Positions 10,352 to 21,923 of a stretch of 64,000 nt of DNA are shown here, in pieces; position 1 is the first letter of the stretch, and each line of letters starts with the position of its first letter. A program made the position numbers and the translations under genes. The DNA comes from Gymnopilus junonius (taxonomy: Eukaryota; Basidiomycota; Agaricomycetes; Agaricales; Galerinaceae): contig JADNYJ010000048.1 of the NCBI GenBank assembly GCA_015501075.1, positions 62,001 to 126,000 of the forward strand, read 5' to 3'. Below the pieces are notes generated by a model. That model had not been told where the DNA came from. It did not search any database and saw nothing but the letters and a program-made list of their open reading frames with translations.

Positions 10352-12570
10352 TTCATAGGTTTCTCTTGAATGAATCTTTCAATGCTTAGCGGCTCTAGAA
10401 ATCACCGTCATTTCTTGCTTCATCAGCATCTTGCCTTTCTTGTCAAATCTGACTTGTCTCCTTTCATTCCTGTTAGGGCATAGATAGGGTTTAGCCTGGA
10501 GAGCCTGGATGTCTGTACTCCTAGCTTCTATGACAAGGGCTTCCTTGGAGGGGGACAACTCATAGTCAGATGCATAAGAGGAAGAGGGGTAGCATTGAAC
10601 TATCATGGCTAAGTAGTCTCTTTCCATGTCTGCTTCCGCCTCCTGAGTCCAATCTACACTAATAAGGTTGGCACTATGTAAGGACTGGAAGCGGCCAAAA
10701 TGTGGACAGTCCTTGTAGAAGTGGTTCGGGCTGGTGCAGATAAAGCAAGTACTGTTGGGGGTGACAGGGCTGCTTACAGAATCATCCCTAGGGAAAGAAT
10801 GGTTTCCGAATTTGCCTCCTTCGGGAAACTGGCCTGGCTTAGGTTTTATGGGGCCCTTGCCTTTCATAGGGCAGGAAGAAGAGACAGGATGAACTTCCAG
10901 TTCAGTTTCCTTGCTCTCATCTTTTAAGTCTTCTTCATCATTGTCGAAAGCATTAGCGATGTTGGCAGTCCTTTGATGCTGAATAAAGGGGTGAGTAAAG
11001 GGTTTCGAAGATGATTAAGAGCATAGATTCTCAGCAATGGCATAGAGAGCTTCTAAGGTTTCCTGCTTGCTAGAAGCATGGTTCTGTAGAAGGGCAAGAG
11101 TCGGGCAATTATGCTCATTTAGATGTCTGTTCCATTCAAGAGGCTGAGTCCGTAAGACTCTCGAGACTGCTGTTAGACTGTCCGGGTCCAAGGAGTATAA
11201 GAATTGATGGTAGCAAATGCATCGTTGTATGAATTCTAACAGGGTTTCCATCGATAGACCCTTTTGTCTGAAATGCATCTCCTCAAACTCTTTAGTGTGG
11301 TTGCATACCCATGAGTCATCCATGAATTGCTGCCTTATCCCTAGCAGCATGTAATCCCAATTGCTACTGAAGTAAACTTTCTCCGCTTTGGGTAAGGCAT
11401 CCCACCAACCTTTAGCAGTGCCACTCCATCTCTGGGGAGCCAGGGCAGCCATGCCTCTCTTCATTTTCTTCCTGGGAAGATGAGCATATCCTGCCATGTC
11501 GCTGAGATAGTCAATTATCTGTAACTTGTCTCCATTCCAGGAAGGAAGGTTACTAGCTAGGAGTTTATAGTTGAATTGCCAACCATCCTCCTCATCGTCT
11601 GGGGGACCAACAGGTTTGGGACTAGGACCACTGCTAGGAGGAGGCAGAGGAGGAGGACCTCCAGAGGGGCCGGCAGGAGGGGAATAGCCAGGCCCACCTG
11701 GTCCTCCACCCCTAGAATAACCTCCTCGAGGACCCCCATTTCCAGGACCTCCACCTCCAAGACCTCTGCCTCCTGGGTTTCCACCTCCCAGGCCTCCACC
11801 TCCAGGACTTCCACCTCCAGGGCCTCCACCCCCATATCATCCCCCTCTGAACCCTCTATACCCACTTCATCCTGGATCATCATCCTTGAAGTTATTGATG
11901 GGTCTTCTAGGTTCCCCCAATTCTTCCAGGCTCCCGAAGAGGTTGTATTCTGACTTATAGGGTGCAGCTGAATCCTGAGCCAGAGACACCATTAGCAAAG
12001 GATTCAGTTGAAGTAAATCTGTAGTGATGATTCCTCTAGGCATCACTAATGGCCCCCCAGATTTGTCCAAAGAAGCACTCGGTACAGGAGGGAATAGTCC
12101 TATTCCAGGGAAGGAAGATATTGCATGAGATTTAGGGTAGGTGGCCACAGACAGAGGTATAGCAGGTATAGCAGGTTCAGGAGGGAGTAGAGGGCTTCTA
12201 GCTGGCAAGAATGTGCTGGCGGAGGCAGGGCTGGGAGCTCTAGAGCATCATTCCATCAATAAGGAATATAACCGATGATCCTCCAAGACTTCTTCAGGAG
12301 GGGTGACTCTTAAGGTTCTTCCTCTATGTACATAAGGGTTGGACAAATATTCCCTGCCCTTTTGTTTTTCTTCTTCCAGAAGTTCTAAATGGGCTCGAGT
12401 GGTGGCAGGGTCAGGCTCTGACGTGTAGTTATCCCTGGTGATTAATGAAGCAATTAATGAGGTTGGGGACCGTTTAATGTATTTGGCTCATTCAGTTTGG
12501 GTAGAAGAATCATAAGAATCAACGGACAGTGCTTCTTGATGATTCAAGAACATATGCTTGAGTTCATTTA
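9998..12570 (-). repeat. Duplicated gag/protease segment, copy X
   Basis: About 2.57 kb containing the protease N-terminus, CCHC knuckle, capsid region and glycine-rich region, bounded on both sides by MITE copies. It is repeated at 13240-15826 at roughly 95% identity by eye. Left and right junction sequences are identical in both copies (TACCTTTGCATG on the left, GAGTTCATTTA on the right), as expected if recombination between flanking MITEs duplicated the segment. Confidence 0.85.
10379..12208 (-). pseudogene. gag (copy X): glycine-rich region, capsid-like domain, CCHC knuckle
   Basis: Read on the minus strand, a Pro-rich N-terminal part (about 12208-11950) is followed by a Gly/Pro-rich tract (11883-11640), a capsid-like alpha-helical region (11497-11015; motifs GTAKGWWDALP and LLEFIQRC) and a zinc knuckle CX2CX4HX4C at 10706-10747 (CFICTSPNHFYKDC). 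At least two frame changes and stops interrupt it. The acidic repeat seen in another frame across the glycine-rich tract is a frame shadow. Gag packages element RNA in the particle. Confidence 0.8.
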
Positions 12571-13239
12571 AAGTGACGGCAAAAAGTATTGCGGGTACCT
12601 GTTGCACAATACTGGTATGGTAAAACATCTGGAGTAAAAATATATTTAAGAACTACATCGATATAGACCAGTTCCACAAATTGAAAGAACTAAAATATTC
12701 AGATACTGCATAGGTACAGGGGAAATAGTGCAAAAAATATTACCTGCCATCAACTGAATTTTATGGAATATGGCTGAAAATGGGTCAGTGGATAGATATT
12801 TCCTACTCTAATAACATTCAAGTGAGATCAAAGGCAGGGCTTTTGTCATTCAAGAGATATTCAGCAAAGAAGATGGCTAAAATAGGCAGTTTTGCCTTAT
12901 TATGGCCATATTTAGGGCAAAGTTGTTACATTGTGAGCCAAAAATCTTCTTATCCTATGAACAGTTTTTTATCATTTAAAGTATTCTATGATCAGGCGAA
13001 GGAGTAGTATCTTGGGTGATTTTCTTAACTATATTACTGGCTTTCTTAGTAGTCCTGAAATTTGCAACTTTCTGGTATCCTCTCTCAGAATGTCAATTTA
13101 TTCTGCAGGAGTTCAAACATTTGTGGGTGTCATAAGAAGAGGTATCTGTGAACACAAGGCCCTATATCAATAAAATCTAATAACTTATTCCTGTCATTTT
13201 TAAGAAATCCCCAACCCGCAATATTATTTGCTGGCACTT
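12571..13239. mobile_element. MITE copy 2 (669 bp) at the junction of the duplicated segments
   Basis: Near-identical to copies 1 and 3, flanked by TA at 12569-12570 and 13240-13241. Its left flank matches that of copy 3 and its right flank matches that of copy 1. That identifies it as the recombinant junction copy produced by unequal exchange between two earlier MITE insertions. Confidence 0.85.
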
Positions 13240-15826
13240 TACCTTTGCATGTCCCATGAGATGGTATAATTTCATGCGTACTCCTTCCTTCAATTTAGAT
13301 ATACCAGGGATCATCTTATAAAAGTCTTCAGACATGAGTGTTATGTCAGCTCCAGAATCAAGCCTGGCATGGACGGCCTCATTGTCAGAGCTCCCTATGC
13401 TAGCTCACACATGCAAGGCTCTAGTTCCCAGTGATCCTAATCCATCTGGCAGTGAATGACCCTTTCTAACTATCATGACTAAGGGTTTGTCGGGGTTCGA
13501 GGGGTCCACCGAACCTACTACATCTGATTCTGATTGGGACGATTCATCCTTTTACTAGAAATAGATGCATTTTCTTGTTTGCCAGAATTCAATTCATAGG
13601 TTTCTCTTGAATGAATCTTTCGATGCTTAGCGGCTCTAGGAATCACCTCATTTCTTGCTTCATCGGCATCTTGCCTTTCTTGTCAAATCTGACTTGTCTC
13701 CTTTGGTTCCTGTTAGGGCATAGATAGGGTTTAGCCTGGAGAGCCTGGATGTCTGTACTCCTAGCTTCTATGACAAGGGCTTCCTTGGAGGGGGATAACT
13801 CATAGTCAGATGCATAAGAGGAAGAGGGGTAGCATTGAACTATCATGGCTAAGTAGTCTCTTTCCATGTCTGCTTCCGCCTCCTGAGTCCAATCTACACT
13901 AATAAGGTTGGCACTAAGTAAGGACTGGAAGTGGCCAAAATGCGACAGTCTTGTAGAAGTGGTTTGGGCTGGTGCAGATAAAGCAAGTACCATTGGGGGT
14001 GACAGGGCTGCTTACAGAATCATCCCTAGGGAAAGAATGGTTTCTGAATTTGCCTCCTTCAGGAAACCAGCCTGGCTTAGGTTTTATGGGGCCCTTGCCT
14101 TTGTAGGGCAGGGAAGAAGAGACAGGATGAACTTCCAGTTCAGTTTCCTCGCTCTCATCTTTAAGTCTTCTTCATCATTGTTGAAAGCATTAGCGATGTT
14201 GGCAGTCCTTTGATGCTGAATAAAGGGGCAAGTAAAGGGTTTCGAAGATGATTGAGAGCATAGATTCTCAGCAACAGCATAGAGAGCTTCTAAGGTTTCC
14301 TGCTTGCTAGAAGCATGGTTCTGTAGAAGGGCAAGAGTCAGGCAATTATGCTCATTTAGATGTCCATTCCATTCAAGAGGCTGAGTCCATAAGACTCTCG
14401 AGACTGCTGTTAGACCATCTGGGTCCGAGGAGTATAAGAATTGATGGTAGCAAATGCATCGTTGTATGAATTCTAATGGGGTTTCCATTGATAGACCCTT
14501 TTGTCTGAAATGCATCTCTTCGAACTCTTTAGTGCAGTCTCATACCCACAAGTCATCCATGAATTGCTGCCTTATCTCTAGCAGCATGTAATACCAATTG
14601 CTACTGAAGTAAACTTTCTCTGCTTCGGGTAAGGTGTCCCACCAACCTTTAGCAGTGCCACTCCATCTCTGGGGAGGCAGGGCAGCCATGCCTCTCTTCA
14701 TTTTCTTCCCAGGAAGATGAGCATATCCAGCCATGTTGCTGAGATAGTCAATTATCTGTAACTTGTCTCCATTCCAGGAAGGGAGGTTACTAGCTAGGAG
14801 TTTATAGTTGAATTGCCAACCATCCTCCTCATCGTCCAGGGGACCAACAGGTTTGGGACTAGGACCACCGCTAGGAGGAGGCAGAGGAGGAGGACCTCCA
14901 GAGGGGCTAGCAGGAGGGGAATAACCAGGTCCACCTGGTCCTCCACCCCTAGAATAACCTCCTTGAGGACCCCCATTTCCAGGACCTCCACCTCCAAGAC
15001 CTCTGCCTCCAGGACCTCTGCCTCCTGGGTTTCCACCTCCTGGGCCTCCATCTCCAGGACTTCCACCTCCAGGGCCTCCACCCCCATATTGTCCCCCTCT
15101 GAACCCTCTATACCCACTTTATCCTGGATCATCATCCTTGAAGTTATCGATGGGTCTTCTAGGTTCCCCCAATTCTTCCAGGCTCCCGAAGAGGTTGTAT
15201 TCTGACTTATAGGGTGTGGCTGAATCCTGAGCCAGAGACACTATTAGCAAAGGATTCGGTCAAAGTAAATCTGTAGTGATGATTCCTCTAGGCATCACTA
15301 ATGGCCCCCCAGATTTGTCCAAAGAAGCACTCAGTATGGGAGGGAATAGTCCTATTCCAGGGAAGGAAGATATTGCATGAGATTTAGGGTAGGTGGCCAC
15401 AGACAGAGGTATAGCAGGTATAGCAGGTTCAGGAGGGAGTAGAGGGCTTCTAGCTAGCAAGAATGTACTGGCAGAGGCAGGGCTGGGAGCTCTAGAGGTC
15501 ATTCCATTGATAAGGAATATAACCAATGATCCTCCAAGACTTCTTCAGGAGGGGCGACTCTTAAGGTTCTTCCTCTATGTACATAAGGGTTGGAATGAAT
15601 ATTCCCTGCCCTTTTGTTTTTCTTCTTCCAGAAGTTCTAAACAGGCTCGAGTGGTGCAGGGTTAGGGCTCCAATGTGTAGTTATCCCTGGCAATTAATGA
15701 AGCAATTAATGAGGTTCAGGGGACTGTTTTAATGTATTTCGGCTTGTCAGTTTTGGGTAGAAGAATCATAAAAATCAACGAACAGTGCTTCTTGATGATT
15801 CAAGAACATATGCTTGAGTTCATTTA
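13240..15826 (-). repeat. Duplicated gag/protease segment, copy X'
   Basis: Second copy of the 9998-12570 segment. Many differences from copy X are paired TG/CA alternatives at the same dinucleotide, meaning one copy has TG where the other has CA. These are best explained by an ancestral CG mutated on opposite strands. There are also short indels, several in homopolymers. Confidence 0.85.
13643..15526 (-). pseudogene. gag (copy X'), more degraded
   Basis: Same order as the other gag copy: Pro-rich start, Gly-rich tract (15135-14880), capsid-like region (14734-14084; GTAKGWWDTLP and LEFIQRC) and remains of the zinc knuckle near 13950. Here the knuckle is shifted out of frame by small deletions. 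The preceding protease N-terminal part with the DSGAD region is repeated at 13240-13600. It is a by-product of the segmental duplication and is not expected to function. Confidence 0.75.
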
Positions 15827-16493
15827 AAGTGACGGCAAAAAGTATTGCGGGTACCTGTTGCACAATACTGGTATGGTAAAACATCTGGAGTAAAAATATA
15901 TTTAAGAACTACATCGATATAGACCAGTTCCCACAAATTGAAAGAACTAAAATATTCAGATACTGCATAGGTACAGGGGAAATAGTGCAAAAAATATTAC
16001 CTGCCATCAACTGAATTTTATGGAATATGGCTGAAAATGGTCAGTGGATAGATATTTCCTACTCTAATAACATTCAAGTGAGATCAAAGGCAGGGCTTTT
16101 GTCATTCAAGAGATATTCAGCAAAGAAGATGGCTAAAATAGGCATTTTGCCTTATTATGGCCATATTTAGGGCAAAGTTGTTACATTGTGAGCCAAAAAA
16201 TCTTCTTATCCTATGAACAGTTTTTTATCATTTAAAGTATTCTATGATCAGGCGAAGGAGTAGTATCTTGGTGATTTTCTTAACTATATTACTGGCTTCT
16301 TAGTAGTCCTGAAATTTGCAACTTTCTGGTATCCTCTCTCAGAATGTCAATTTATTCTGCAGGAGTTCAAACATTTGTGGGTGTCATAAGAAGAGGTATC
16401 TGTGAACACAAGGCCCTATATCAATAAAATCTAATAACTTATTCCTGTCATTTTTAAGAAATCCCCAACCCGCAATATTATTTGCCGGCACTT
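15827..16493. mobile_element. MITE copy 3 (667 bp), 5' side of gag
   Basis: Flanked by TA at 15825-15826 and 16494-16495. Its right end (TTTGCCGGCACTT) keeps a CpG lost in copies 1 and 2. Besides that, it differs from copies 1 and 2 mainly by single-base homopolymer changes. Its right flank is the original gag-side target site, and copy 1 marks the protease-side target site. Confidence 0.85.
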
Positions 16494-18015
16494 TAGGTAC
16501 TTCCTGATATGGGTGATTCCCATTGCACATCTGTCCTTTAAGACGGGACAGCAAGGAGAACATATTCCTTGCTATGTTGGTCGGCCAGAGATTGAAGGAT
16601 ATGATAATTCGGATCTACAAGGAGAGCTCATGTTTCCTTCCGATAAAGGTAGTCCCATCATTCAAAGAATTTGAGTGAGAGCTAGGATGATGTGGCCTAT
16701 CTCCAATAAACATAAAGGGTGAAGGGAGTACATGACCATACCATCCTCTAGTTTCGAGTCCAAGATTTCTGTATGTCCTATCATAGAGCCAACAAAGGTG
16801 TTAACAGCATCCTCTAGAGTCACCCAGTAGCAAGAGGGTGGGTCGACTCCATCGAAGCACCACATCTCTCAGCTCTATAGTCTCCTCCACGCTATGACCA
16901 GGTAGTAATCCATTCTTGGCACCATATTCATACAATGGATCCAGATTGGAGTGAGGGTCATAGGGGCTGCGTACTTTTCAACTGAGCAAGGAGGGGTTCA
17001 TCGTACAAGGGGTATTTGACCATAGTGGATATTCCTTGAAATATAGAGTAGAATGTGGCAGATTCCTTTTTGTCTTGATACCTATGGTCATTAGACCATT
17101 CAGAATCTGAGTCAACATCCGAGCTATCCTCCGAGCTTTCGAGGGGGGAGGGAGATGAGGAGGAGACAGGGACTCATCTTGGGCAGCTGATGGAGTCAGC
17201 ATTACTCGGGTTCTAGAGAGGATCCAGAGAGAGAAGAAGAAGCTCCTTCCCTAGCAGGACTCTTGTTCCTTTGGGCGACATCAGGAATGTTGGCTATCAT
17301 GACTTACGGCCAACATTAAGGGAGGATTTTTGACTGTTCTTGATGGTGGGTTCGAGCTTATTTGAACCTGAAGGCTTAGCTGTCCAGGGGGGAGTAGCTT
17401 TACTAGAGAGGACACAGTAGGGATGTTGGACATGATGGGCAATAGCTAGAAGGATTGAAGGGGGTATATCTTCTTCCAAATCATAGATTATCACACTCAA
17501 GAGAGGGGGAGCCTTATGATCTGAGTAATCGATCAATAAGGTCAAGTCCAGCATGAGTCAAACGTGAGGCCTCATTTGATCCTAGGAGATATTGAGGGCA
17601 TTTCAGCTAGAGCAGTAGGGCGACAAGGGGTAATGAAGACTTTAATCCTGTAGCGCATTAGATCAGCAGCTTCACCGAGCTGGGTTTGACAGCTTTATGT
17701 CTGCTACTAGTGAGGAGGAGTCGTTGTAAAGGTCTCCTCCTTTCGGCACCCGTTCTGTGATTATGTCTTAGCATGAGGGTACTTTGATGATGAAGAAGTC
17801 ATAGAATGTAATGCTTCCAGGACATCAACTCTTAGCGCAGCAGAGCAGGGATGACTTGAAGGTCAGGTTTGACATTTTCACATCTAGTACTGACCTTCTC
17901 CCATTACTGGGGTCACCACCTTCCTGGCATGAGAGTTGACGTCCATGTCGACTAGAGAGTTGATCATGGGGAAGCAGTTGGCAGTGCTGTTGAAGTTCTG
18001 CGGTGCCCCCACCAT
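16494..18015 (-). pseudogene. Leader and ORF1 N-terminal region of the retrotransposon
   Basis: Minus-strand fragments between the 5' LTR and the capsid region keep short open stretches, for example 17554-17297 and 16865-16662, but no frame is intact and no domain is recognised. Directly inside the 5' LTR the minus strand reads TGGTGGGGGCACC (about 18003-18014). It begins with the TGG expected of a primer-binding site complementary to a tRNA 3' end; the matching tRNA is not identified. Confidence 0.5.
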
Positions 18016-18365
18016 TGTGATGCTGAGTGGTTCCGGGACTTCAAGTGCATGGTAAAGGAGAGGCAAGGGCGTGGTTTCCCTGAGTTGTCCCTGGTAACCC
18101 TAGGACTAGGGGTCATGTCACCCTCGACAGGGGAGCAGCTACTGGGTGCTCAGCCAGCGAGGTTGGAGGCAGGCTCGAGTGAAAGGGAGGGAGAGCGACA
18201 AATATAGAGTATATTTCAATGATGATAAGACAAGTAGCTACCAGTGATGTAGAACTAACAAGATTACATAAGTGAAGTGATCTACATGTGACTGGTGGCT
18301 AACGGGCCGGCCGAGGAGTATCCCAAAGATAATGTAGGCACTAAAATAGTCCCTCAATCATCACA
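18016..18365 (-). repeat. 5' LTR of the retrotransposon (350 bp)
   Basis: Intact LTR from TGTGATG to CATCACA, followed by the target duplication TAGAG at 18366-18370. It lacks the SINE found in the other LTR, which shows the SINE inserted after the retrotransposon. As the upstream LTR of a minus-strand element it should have carried the promoter. Confidence 0.95.
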
Positions 18366-18532
18366 TAGAGTGCCAACAATATGTAGACAAGACCATTGGA
18401 AAAGTCTGGCTAGTGAGGACTATGAAATTGTTGGACAGAAGATTTACCGAGGTACTGTGATGGAGGTGCTGATCGTGCTCTTCCCTGTCGTTCATTCCCT
18501 TGTTATCTTCCGGATATCGATGGTATTCATTC

Positions 18533-19105
18533 TAGGGTTGCCAAAGTTCAGTTCAGAACTGAGAGTTTGAACCTGAACTGGCTGAACTGAGCTGCAGTTT
18601 GGATGCAGTTCTGGTTCTCAGTTCGGCCTATGGCCAGTCAGTTCGAACTGAACTGAACTGTTTGTTGGGTGTGGTTAAAATTATCAAATTTTGACCTTCA
18701 AAAGTGATTATTTTGGCATCAAAAAATTACCATTAGATTCCCATAATGTATAGAGAACTCCTTAGCACTAATCCCAAGCACTAGATGACATAAAATAATT
18801 TCTTAGAATGATTTTATTTATTGTGTGAGGACATGAGTTATATGACACTACCCAATGCTTGAAAAATCAGCAAATAATATACTGTTTTGTACATATAGCA
18901 ATGTCTAATGATAGAAGATAGACCTATCTGTAGTCTATCTACTATTTCAAAGCCTCAGATGAAAGGAAATTTTATGTTTTGGCCATTGCTAGTTCAGAAG
19001 AGTTCAAACCAGTTTGAACTGAGAACTGAACTGAACTGGGAAGTTCAGTTCTCAGTTCAGAAAATTGGCCAAAGAACTGAACTGAACTGAACTTTGGCAA
19101 CCCTA
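18533..19105. mobile_element. hAT-like MITE 1 (573 bp)
   Basis: Terminal inverted repeats TAGGGTTGCCAAAGTTCAGTTC and its complement lie at the two ends. They are flanked by a perfect 8-bp duplication ATTCATTC (18525-18532 and 19106-19113). An 8-bp duplication with TAGGG termini is characteristic of hAT-superfamily elements. The ends are dense in GTTCAGTTC/GAACTGAACT units that can fold back. No transposase is encoded. Confidence 0.88.
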
Positions 19106-19215
19106 ATTCATTCACACCTGAATGAATTATGCTGCCTCTGGATATCACAACAACTTAGGTACAGAATGCAATTGTACAAGTTAGACAATATTTAACTGCT
19201 CTCCATGATCTGATA

Positions 19216-19805
19216 TAGGGCTGTGCACCAGCCATATTATGGGTATGGCCATCAGAATTATGGTTGAAATGGGTAGTCTAACATGCCAAATGGGATGGGA
19301 TAGGTAAAAAATGGCCGTAAACGGGTGTGAAAGCCGTTTCCCTTACTTTTCAACAAATTTAACTATATGTCCAATTTTTCTCAACTTTGAGGACTCCGAC
19401 TAATTTTGTGAGGCATTCAAAAGATATATACAGTGACTAAGTTGAGTTTGAACCTCAACTACCGACTTTTGTGATGTTTGCTGATATAGTGTGGGCTTTG
19501 AATCAATCAATCCCTGACATGCAAGGAGCTCAGATGCTTTGAGTTAGCTTTGGAGGTCAATTTCATCCCTATGATTGTTGCCTTTGCATGTGCAAAGCAT
19601 TACAAAGGCCAGGTAATTGTATTTGTAGGTGATCACCCATTGATAGTGGAAGAATCATGACATTGTATGCAGTACCCATATGATGGCCATAACAGGTCTT
19701 GATGGATGGGTTCGACAGTAGGTCCCAAAACCTCAAATGGGATGGGCAAATACCCATTAGACCCGGCCGTATACCTGTTGGTTATGGGTATGGTGCACAG
19801 CCCTA
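19216..19805. mobile_element. hAT-like MITE 2 (590 bp)
   Basis: The ends are TAGGGCTGTGCACCA and its exact complement (15 bp), followed by less regular GGGTAT motifs. The right flank is CATGATCA. On the left CATGATCT occurs four bases away from the terminus, so the 8-bp duplication is probable but not clean. No coding sequence is present. The internal short ORFs are not conserved-looking. Confidence 0.75.
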
Positions 19806-20393
19806 CATGATCATCTCATTCATAATGGAGGGAGACATTAACTTGGGAGTTGGAGCCCTGGGTAATGGTGTGTGATGGTTCATTCGACCATTTTAGAGGC
19901 CTTTTGATAGATTGGATAGAGTAAATACAAAATATCAAGTACTGTAATCTTTGATCTTCAAGGTTGCCAATAAATCATGGCCAAATTGACTCATTTTTGG
20001 CCCATTTCCAGAGTGACAAAGTTGTGGAAAGCAACTATATGCGAAAAGGTGATGAGTATAACATTTCTTTTTGCAAACATCACAGAACAAGGTGGCCAGA
20101 TCAGCGAGGCTTGGGGATGGCTTCTATCTTTGGTAAAATTGGTATGGTTGCCCTCAATTAATTTAGAACAGGGTCATCCTACTGTAAGCTCCAAAGGTTC
20201 ACTGCCCCTTCAGCCTGCCTCAATAGTGAAAAGGCACACTGCATAGTGCTCAGATATCAAGAATCTGTCAATGAGAAATGTTCTGGATGACCATATCAGG
20301 ATGGAACTGAGCTCTAAGGGCTGGACAATTATTATTGACATTGTTCACTAAATATTCAGTTCGACCTGGTAAAAAATGGTGCATGCACAAGAG

Positions 20394-20400
20394 TATAAAA
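20394..20400 (+). promoter_or_regulatory. TATA box of the 20.4-kb secreted-protein gene
   Basis: TATAAAA lies 40 bp upstream of the ATG at 20440. The two paralogues have the same arrangement: TATAAA at 32033-32038 and CATAAAAG at 38681-38688, each about 45-50 bp before the ATG. Confidence 0.6.
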
Positions 20401-20439
20401 GCCTACAAGGAATGGCCACCAAAATCCAACATCCCAAAC

Positions 20440-20943
20440 ATGCATTTCACTGGCTTGGCATTGACTGTCATCAGCGCTTTCTTCCTTTTGGCCGCTGCAA
20501 GACCAGCGAGCAAGCCTGTATGTCATCGTACAATCCTTATTTTATGACTTATCCTCATCTTTGATTGAAAGCTCATCTGCTCCCCGACTGCTATTGAACA
20601 GTTGCAAGACTGGCTCAGCAAGACTGATGCCAACATCACTTATGTCGGGAAACCCATTGGAGACATTTCGACCCTTTCGAAATGCCAGGGCGGAACCACC
20701 ATGGTGGTATACTGCTCTAGCCAGGCTGCTAATGTTTGCGGAGGAAGCTGCACCATGTTCAACGGTGGAGCGACCTGCATCCATGCTCCCGGCACTAACT
20801 GCTTGTTCGCTAGCAGCAACGTCGGGTTCTGCGATGGCGATGACTGCGATGGAAGTTGCAACCAGTTTTCCAGCTGTGGAACACCTCTAGACAATGGATT
20901 CTGTTCCACCCCTGGTACTTCTTCCATCATTACTAGCGGTTGA
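20440..20943 (+). CDS. Small secreted cysteine-rich protein, copy 1
   Basis: Two exons, 20440-20517 and 20572-20943 (54-nt GT-AG intron, phase 0), encode 149 residues. The first exon is a signal peptide (LALTVISAFFLLAAARP). The mature part starts with an acidic helix-like stretch (EQLQDWLSKTDANITYVG). Ten cysteines follow, with spacing x7, x3 (CGGSC), x8, x7, x9, x4, x3, x5, x8. The spacing is identical in the 38.7-kb copy and nearly so at 32.1 kb, so the three are one family with a conserved intron position. The function is unknown. Extracellular location and about five disulfides are inferred. The gene lies just downstream of two MITEs. Confidence 0.85.
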
Positions 20944-21923
20944 GAGTCTTGTGCATGTTAACAGTGAGTAAATTGAAACAAGAGTTTCTTAAGGTTAACG
21001 ACTTACCATGTATCCTTAGTATCCAAGGGATATCAATCAAATGTTCTCCTGGTTGGGAAAGAGCTTATTTATTTATTGTAGTATTTGTTTCATTGTGATA
21101 GTGTGCACAGAGGCCTTAGAACCCTAGTGATTCAGACCAGCATCAATGATGCAACCACGTTCTTTATTAGTATTACAGAGAACTGCAGAGCTTTGATCAC
21201 TGGCAAATCGTGGTAATCATTTAGAATATTGGTAAGAATCCTTTGTTCTAGGGCTGTCCAGACTCCAGTGGACTAGTTTTGAAATTTGAAACGTGACGAG
21301 GTTACACAGAGCAGAATGAACGATGGTGGCTACCACGCTAGGCAGATAATCGGAAACATGGAGCTGAAAGTAGCGCGTAATGCAATTATCAACGGCAGGT
21401 GCATGCAAGAGTCGCCAGACAACCTGCTGGAGGATTCTGCAGCCATTCATCGAAAGAGAAAGAACTGGTTAAGAAGCGCAATGCAGGACGACTCTTCCAC
21501 GCCTAGCTCCTATTCCAGGTGGCCATGCGAGCATATTGTAGGGATAAGAACAGTTTTTCGAGCTTTCAAGAGCGCAGACGGTCACCAATGCAAGGTGAAC
21601 AAGAAGATAAATGTGAGGTCAGAGAGAACAGGCTTGCATGAGTGGAAGGTTGCATAATGGGAAGAAGAAGAAAGTGCAGTTCGGAAGGGGTCGCTGACCA
21701 GCATAAGCCGGGGCTCGACTGGCATTTTCGACGAAGCCAAGCAACCGCCCGACACCTCAATTTCTGTCCATTTAACGTGTCCAATTACGCCTTTCGAATT
21801 GTAAATTACAGCAGTACTAGTCCTTAGAATATCCTTTGTTGCAAGTCTCCACACTTGTTGGTCTATATCGACAGAATCTACAATTTACTTGGCTGAAACA
21901 GATGAATGATATGCCCTAACAGT
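20944..21923. other. Intergenic, no gene recognised
   Basis: Downstream region of the plus-strand secreted-protein gene and of the convergent minus-strand amidase. Short frames on both strands show no domain, and I see no repeat or RNA gene. Confidence 0.5.

Larger units (their letters stand above)
437..18365 (-). mobile_element. Ty3/gypsy (chromodomain) LTR retrotransposon, complete but decayed and rearranged
   Basis: Two LTRs start TGTGATG and end CATCACA and are flanked by the same 5-bp repeat TAGAG (432-436 and 18366-18370). Read on the minus strand the order is 5' LTR, primer-binding-site candidate, degraded leader/ORF1, gag with CCHC knuckle, aspartic protease, RT, RNase H, integrase, chromodomain, accessory ORF, polypurine tract, 3' LTR. 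The protease-RT-RNase H-integrase order and the C-terminal chromodomain place it with Ty3/gypsy elements of the chromodomain lineage. The 17.9-kb length is inflated by three MITE insertions, a duplicated 2.6-kb gag/protease segment and an 0.8-kb SINE in the 3' LTR. Stops and frameshifts in every ORF make it non-autonomous. Confidence 0.95.

Noticed and set aside
11557..11883. Acidic repeat ORF (minus) and basic Ser/Thr/Arg repeat ORF (plus) over the same bases, and their counterparts at 14794-15205
   Set aside because: Both are frame shadows of the glycine/proline-rich gag tract, whose GGA/CCA codon repeats leave several frames open.
16494..18015. Independent host gene inside the retrotransposon
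   Set aside because: Fragments lie between the LTR and the capsid region, all on the element's coding strand, with the same decay pattern. A degraded leader/ORF1 is simpler.
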